A stretch of DNA of 64,000 nt, taken from contig JASSKH010000009.1 in the NCBI GenBank assembly GCA_031763025.1, forward strand, positions 8,125,305-8,189,304. Direction: 5' to 3'. This document shows, one piece after another, positions 57,881 to 64,000 of this stretch (within the stretch, counting starts at the first letter, position 1; each line of letters opens with the position of its first letter). The notes under the pieces are model-generated. The model saw nothing but the letters and a program-made list of their open reading frames with translations. It was not told where the DNA came from and searched no databases. Both the position numbers and the translations under genes were made by a program. This stretch comes from Macrocystis pyrifera (lineage: Eukaryota; Sar; Phaeophyceae; Laminariales; Laminariaceae).

Positions 57881-59346
57881 AGAGATACAAGTTATGTGGT
57901 CACAGAACTACCCCCCAGAGATACCACATTGTTCTGCAGCGATCAGATTAGACAACGCGACGTCATGTCATCATACAGTGGGCGGCCGGGTTGAAGAAAT
58001 AATGTTGGGTTAAAAAACAAAGGCTCAAATTGCCGAAAAAATATAAGAAATTGGGTGTAAGAAAGACAGATCAATGTAGGCAACATTGAGGCAGGGCAAA
58101 AGGACGGTGTGGGGAGGTCGGGACGGGCGCTGACTCCAAATGTTTGCAACGCGGAGCTTTCAGCTTAGTGGGGGGTCAAGCTTTACGCGTTGGTCCACGT
58201 TGTGTAATACAGGCGTGCATTGGTACTCGAACTATATGTACTTCGTGTATGCATACCGTATGAATATGTTCGTAGGAAAGTGTAAGATGTGTTTGAGGAA
58301 GCTTTGAGTGTTCGTTCATTTCCAACATATTATATCCATCCAGGTCGTGATGGGTTCCGCAAATTGCGACTTCAGCCGGGCGTACCTGCAACGTGCAGCA
58401 CATTGTTCTTGGTTGGGGAGCTCCAGAGAGGACCGTGAGATTATTCAATCGTGCAAATGTGCAATGCGTATGCGCCTCGTTGAGTCATGTATCTCGGTGC
58501 ATTACGTCCCTTGATCTAGAGTTGGTGGACATTCCACGTGAAAGAATCTCCACCCCTGATGTGAAAGTAGTGAAGGATGTAATCGGGTTTTCTGTTTCAG
58601 CCGATTTGCGGTGATACAACTTCCCGTAATGTTGTGTGGTGCGTAGTTGGTAGGAATATGGGAACATTGCTTGATGTGGCATATCAGTCACTTTGTATAC
58701 TGCTTTGATGCTCATGTCGGTAGTTCTTCCTATAGGTGTTTTATTGATACGTCAGGAGGGGCATCTGTGACAGTAGTGTTCTACAGTACTGTAGCACGCA
58801 AGGATACATATGTTCCCTTTGCCACTGGGGATAGTGTAATGTTGGCGTAATATGTGAAATAGAGGCCATCGTAGTGATGTGAGACATGCGAGTCTTGCAT
58901 ACACATTTGTTTGGACGGGGGATCGTCGCAGTGATGTGACCCATGATAACTCCTCGGATTGCCAGTCGGAAAATAGCCAGAGGCGGTACATTACAGAGGA
59001 TTTATTGGTGGACACAACGTATTTGTGGACTATATACGAGGGAGACGTTCGGTACAAAAGAGTCAGGCGGGCAATTCTTGGTTCTCGTGTGTTTCGTTGG
59101 TGTTAGGATGAGCAAGGGAGGAGGAGAAGGGACCCTCCTCTCTCACTTCTTCTCTTCTCGATGACCCCCTTTCCCCACGGGACCGTCATGTATGTCCCGG
59201 GTGGTCCAATACTATGTATCTTCTTTTTGTTCGTCTGCACGTCCCCATGTCATCGTAGAAGATTTATTATCTCGCGCCGAAATCATCCCCCAGGCTAGGA
59301 TAAAAAAAGGGGACAGCAGTCTCGGATAATCGTGCTGCGGTAAGGG

Positions 59347-59481
59347 ATGGATCACTTTGCTTTGTCGGAATTCACGCAGGAGCAACGCGACGCCATGCAC
59401 GCCTGTTTGACCGAGCAGCGTGCAGCATACCAGCAAGCCCAACGACAGCAGGCGATGCTAGTGAGGGCGCACACACCATAA
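59347..59481 (+). CDS. Small ORF, 44 codons, helical (right copy)
   Basis: MDHFALSEFTQEQRDAMHAC then an Arg/Gln/Ala-rich helix and VRAHTP-stop. It differs from the left copy at two residues, both non-synonymous, which speaks against strong current constraint. Confidence 0.35.
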   Translation: MDHFALSEFTQEQRDAMHACLTEQRAAYQQAQRQQAMLVRAHTP

Positions 59482-59569
59482 TACTTTGAGCCTGCACGCC
59501 AAATTGACGCTTGTTAAGACGGGGCGCCCACTGTACTCGATAAAGCAGTCACGACACACACATTCTATG

Positions 59570-60110
59570 AAATAACGACAAGATAAAACAATCAAACACC
59601 CAGCAGAAAACAAACTAACCGTAAGAGAAGAAGGGAAAACAAGAATAATCCGTGCCCCCCGGCAGTGGATGTGGCAGGCACTATAGGACGAGCTAATAAA
59701 TCAATACCACTGCATAGAAGCAGAGCAAGACTAAAAACGAAGGGAAGCACGACGTAACAAAGCACCCTCCAGATACCCTCAGCACTTTGTGGTACGAGTA
59801 GCATACTACTGTAGACGGGTTCTGCTTGCTAGTTGGTCTGGCACCTTTTGTTATCCTATCTGCCCCCTCCATCTTCGTTTGTGAACTATGCCCCACCCCC
59901 GGAGAGAATGCATCAGGCAAAACAAAAAAAGCAAAGCAGGCTCGTGATCGACTCACGCGACAAGACTCCTGCCATAAGGACAAGAAGGAAGATATATCGA
60001 AACGAACGAGAAATAAATCACGGAGAATCAAAGCTCAAAAGTACAAATAGCACAAAGGAAGACTACGTTCGAACCAGCTGCAGACGTTGGCGGCATGGAC
60101 GTCATGGGAA
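59570..60110 (+). repeat. Dispersed repeat R2, copy b' (right)
   Basis: Near-identical to 16,150-16,695. One 3-nt TAC insertion at about 59,809 and several single-base changes separate them. Confidence 0.7.
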
Positions 60111-60892
60111 ACCTTGCAGCCCTTGATGTAACTACACGACTTGAAATCGCGGAACGCGTGACTTAGGTTTGACTTGCTGCGTTTGGGCTCGGGTGTCGCC
60201 ACTACCTCCTTTCCCCTCAGTTTCCCCGCGCCGCCTGTTGCCGCCCCACTACCGCTGCTGTCGGCCCGTAGTAGCTTGAACAGCGTGTCTTCCTCGCGGA
60301 CAAACTCACGGAGCGCAGGGAATGCTGGCAAGGGAGGCATCTCGAAAACCGTCCCGGCCGGGGGTGGCGTGTCTGGCGAGTGATCGCCTTGGCCCCGGTG
60401 AGCTCACCAATCCACAAGCGAACATTTTCGGTGATAATGAAGCCGATGAATTTTTTTGGCGATCCCGCACCACTTGAGGATTCGATGTTTTTAAGCACGT
60501 GAGCCCGAAGGGCCAGCCCATCTTGACAAAGAGCGCGTCCAGCTTATGCACCCGCGTGAGGCCCAACACATCCACTGCCACGGTATCGTTCAGGCCCACG
60601 CCTAGGACAGACCCCATAGCCTGCCGGAGTAGGTCAAAACGGTCCACTACCGGAATGTCGTGGTCGCTGACGGCTCCCATACGCGGGGCGAAATACAACA
60701 TACCCAACCGCCCATCGACCGTCACTGTAGTGTTATCTGATGTGTCACCTCGAGTATATCTGCCAGCAGCGCCTGCAGGTCCGAAACTGATTCGCCAGTA
60801 GCTGCTGGTATCTGACCGCGAAGAATCCAGTGCTTGCGGGGGGGCAACTTCCTCCACATCACAACCTCATTGCCAAGTTCGATCTTCTCCAT
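60035..60892 (-). pseudogene. Decayed unidentified gene, right copy
   Basis: Same three-frame structure as 16,618-17,475, with the seven-C run and both later shifts preserved. One coding difference (Ala to Thr in the DNTAVTV block) was noticed. Confidence 0.4.
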
Positions 60893-63023
60893 TTGCCGAT
60901 ATCGAGTATTTTTGCCTGCTAGATCTCCGCCCTATCCTTCTCCTCCGACTGTGTTCGAGATTCCATGCTGGACCCTATTTTGCGGATGATCGATCTGCCC
61001 GTGTAGCTTCCCTACCGTCTCTGTCACCTCACCGATCTGGCTCAACGCAGTCTGTCCAACATGTCCCTTGCTATGCCTATGTTGGAGGAGTGGGAGGCAC
61101 CCTCTATCTTTCTAGCAGCTCTTCATCATGCCTTACCCTTCCTGTTCCCTTCTCGCCACTAACGTCTCGCCACAAAAAGAACGCATACAATAGCTCCCCA
61201 AACGGTTGGCTCGAAAACTTGGGAAATGTTCGCTTGATTGCTGCTTGTCTGCTCACAAAGCTCACGGCAAAGGTTAGTATTCGTTTGACTGCTTCTGAAA
61301 TCACTGTTGTTGTAGTTCGCGTCGTTTGCATACCTCACGTACGTACGTAAGCCTACTGCAAGATCTACATCCGTTCCGATCTACTATTTCTTACGTACGT
61401 ACAAAACACATATACACTATCTTGCTTTGCTGCGCTCCCCACGAGAATATTCCGCATTTCAAATACAAGCTTCGACAAAATTCACGGCACCAACATCTGA
61501 CCAGTTCGTCCCGAAAAAATCTGCATGGGAAATGAGGTCTATGGCCTCTGCCAGATGATATCAGCAAGAGGGCTTCCAGCGAGGGACTCCACCAGTCTCG
61601 CTGGCCTCGCACTCAGTAAGTCTTGTTCTTAGAGCTTGTATTATCACGGAGTGATCCTCATCGGACCACGAGCCAGGTGGCTAGGGGACATCACACAGGA
61701 TCCCCGGCCACTGCTCCACTCACACATGCGATTACACTGAAACCTCCACGGCTTGGTATCTTGGCTACAGGTCGAATGTTAAAACCTGGTGCGAGCTGGT
61801 GTATTGTGATGTCGTTTATACTGTGACAGTCGCAATATATATACCAGGTATCAGGTACCGAATAAAGAATGTCTCTCGGAAATATTGACGCAATTATGCT
61901 GCAGCACTATATACATCATATTTACGTCTACAGCAGCAGCTGCCATCGCATCATCTTCTTTTAACTCCTCGGCCTCCTACCCAGCGCCAGACCCATACTC
62001 GTCCACACCCACGAGTAGAGCTCCGTAAATTAATGTATGGTATTTTTCCTGTTATCTCAACCCTCCCTTGCCACTGTCTTCCCAGTTCAACCAGCTGAGC
62101 TCGCCGACAACTCTATGACCCTATTGCCCACCGCCTATTTTCAACGATTAAATATCTCTCCACAAACCCCACATTTCCTCCGTTCAATATTCCACGTAAA
62201 AAATGGTTTCGTCCTTGCGCGCGGCGCTTCAATTCATTTCGACGCATACATATCAGTATTGACTATTGCTGCTCGGTTTACGTTACTGGTGTCCAAACTA
62301 TTTAAGTACAAAATACGTAATAATACCAGGTACCAGGTAGGATATACACACCGGCAAAACTCCCCACTACGTACTGTTCTAAACATGATATTCGTCAAAC
62401 GAAGAACTACCTGGTAAACCTGGTAGGAAGAGTAAGGCAAGATCGTGTTTTAGGAGCCGGTGATCGACTTTTCACACTTCAATGGTACTCGATCGATGTC
62501 GGCGTCGGATCTCCATTTTTTATTTTATTTCCAAATCATGGATCTTTAAATGAGAAATCGGCCAACAAACATTTTTGGCCATTTTCGCGTGTTGGGGCCG
62601 ACAATACTTTGAGACTCAACGACTGATAAATATCCTTGCGAAAAGGAACCCGATTTTTTTTATATTTCTTCTCAAGGGCTGCACGGCATCGGCGACCTCT
62701 TCCGATCAGACTGAAAATATCTGAAAAATAACGACGTTCCAGAATCACGAAAAGCTTCTGATATCGGCTTTATTCTTGTTGACACGATGATAGTTCTTTG
62801 TTCACGAATACCAGGTAATATGTTTGGTGTTGTAGCAAGCTACAGCAGTACGTGCAACCTCCTTGGTATTCTTTTTTTTCAAATTTAGACACTTGGACAC
62901 AAGAACTCCTAGGATTTTGCAGCTTCAGGTGTGGTCTTCCTCATATTCGGGAAATATGCTACATGAAGGGTATATGTAAATCTCGTAGCACGCGCTCGGT
63001 GGTAGTGATGATTATGGTGTCTA
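60893..63023. other. No gene seen apart from the 229-bp insertion
   Basis: Counterpart of 17,476-19,371, with the same TACCAGGTA cluster. No coding frame is supported. Confidence 0.5.
61535..61773. mobile_element. 229-bp insertion with 5-bp target duplication
   Basis: AGGTC at 61,535-61,539 and 61,769-61,773 flanks 229 bp (starts TATGGCCTCTGCC, ends TTGGCTAC). The left copy has one AGGTC at 18,118-18,122 and no insert. Terminal symmetry is weak (TATGGCC against GTAGCC). It could be a solo LTR or a small non-autonomous element. No open frame of note. Confidence 0.8.
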
Positions 63024-64000
63024 AATACATAGAACCACTTATTGACATCTCACCCTCGGAGCGTGCGCGGTTGGTACATCCCTAGCCTCTTAGAGCTCCC
63101 ACTTGGAAATCGCCTCCTTTTATTACTTGCCGGACCTTTCGAGCGGATCTTTCTTTTCTCCATTTCTCTTTGCGCTTTCAGTCCTTCTTTCCTTTTTTTT
63201 CTTTCGTTTCGTGTGCGTGCGTGTACTCCGAGCACGGTTCCGCGGGCGAGCTCGGCACCGTCGAGGGTGTCAGCGGGTGCTGGCAGGTAGAGGGGGATTG
63301 CAAGGAGTGCGGGCGCTGTTTTCGTGGCTGGGCGTCGCGTGTGCCTCTCGACGCGAGGGAAGCATGAAGGGGCTCTGTCTGGGCTCCTGGTGTGGGTCCG
63401 GTTATACTATGTACGAGTATGTAAGGGTCGTTTCGATTAGCAAAATAAAATCAATTGGTGCTTATTTCTGCGACCAATATGAAATTCACCTAGAGAACTA
63501 CGCAGTCTGAGCACCAACATTGTCGAGCTGGCAAACGAGGTCCACGGTGAGCACCGGGCTTCACGCGAGGCGGGCGAGGGGCTCACTGTGGAAGAGGGAA
63601 AGGAAAGCTTTACCCGGACGGAATCGGTGACGAGATGGTCGCGAGAGGGACGGCAGGCGTGCGAAGCTGAGAGAGACGCTCTGCTGTTTGTTTGTGTTTT
63701 TTCTTTTGTTCCTTTTGACCCGTGTAAGGTGTCCCAAACAGGCAGGAGATTATTACACGAGAAAGGACGGGGATTTCTTTGTTCTTTCCGATATTTTCGG
63801 TTTCATTTTCATTGTCTATCCGGTGCTGCTATGCCGTGCTGTGCTTAATCTTTCGTACATACGAGTACAGATATGGAGCACATCGAAAAAAAAGCAAGTA
63901 CCCTACCTGGGGTATTTAAGTACGTACGGCGTGTAAGCGAGCGTAGCGGAAAACAGCCCGCGACGCGAAGCGTACGTGGCGTCCGAGTTGTTTTCTCCTG
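63024..64000 (+). repeat. Dispersed repeat R1, copy 4, cut by the window end
   Basis: Near-identical to copy 2 (19,372-20,344), including the 135-codon frame ending YEIHLENYAV (63,103-63,510) and the STNIVELANE frame. The terminal hairpin lies beyond the window. Confidence 0.8.

Larger units (their letters stand above)
57871..64000. repeat. Large duplication, right copy, highly identical part
   Basis: Pairs with 14,451-20,344 at about 99.5%. The only large difference is the 229-bp insertion at 61,540. The window ends inside it. Confidence 0.92.

Noticed and set aside
1-64000. CRISPR arrays, bacterial operons, ribosome binding sites, rRNA genes
   Set aside because: Nothing of the kind is visible, and the intron-bearing gene shows the DNA is eukaryotic. 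The direct repeats are minisatellites or mobile DNA with no regular unique spacers.

Overview
The window looks like nuclear DNA from an intron-rich, repeat-laden eukaryote. The one clear gene is a multi-exon subtilisin-like protease with consensus GT-AG introns of 0.3-1 kb. CAG/CTG runs, GT-AG introns and many decayed, low-copy repeats would suit a stramenopile alga, perhaps a brown alga. That placement is inference (about 50% sure), because no rRNA, organelle gene or other clade marker is present. Almost every other open reading frame is a shadow or a repeat remnant.

Layout. Two large direct-repeat segments flank a unique core. The left copy (1-2,305 plus 8,365-20,344) matches the right copy (49,098-64,000, cut by the window end). 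The left copy carries an extra 6.06-kb block (2,306-8,364) with a diverged minisatellite, a dispersed repeat (R1) and a 2.85-kb pure tetranucleotide array. Identity is not uniform. It is roughly 88-95% with many small indels up to about 14.45/57.87 kb and about 99.5% beyond. Each copy carries the same 916-bp open first exon (minus strand, 10,623-11,538 and 53,858-54,773) with a secretory leader and a candidate protease propeptide, a LINE remnant, repeat family R2, a 44-codon ORF and a decayed minus-strand gene.

The core (20.3-49.1 kb) holds a decayed gag-like coding stretch (22.98-27.5 kb), an inverted broken copy of the protease C-terminus (28.7-29.2 kb) and the protease body (34.6-39.9 kb, minus strand, all four catalytic positions present). 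It also has a pair of direct repeats with a conserved 117-codon frame (41.7 and 43.2 kb), a short telomere-like tract (43.8 kb) and more R1/R2 copies. The right-hand first exon and the protease body are on the same strand and in compatible splice phase. I infer one gene of about 1,007 residues with a 13.9-kb first intron, and a second, tandem copy whose body should lie just left of position 1.

Mobile DNA dominates. I see a tRNA-derived SINE family with A and B boxes, and three insertions unique to the right copy: a 104-bp TIR element at TA, an 85-bp foldback with 9-bp target duplication, and a 229-bp element with 5-bp duplication. I also see repeated 4-8-nt indels of the form TA-N(2-6)-TA that look like excision footprints of TA-targeting transposons. 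That last pattern is the least expected signal in the window.
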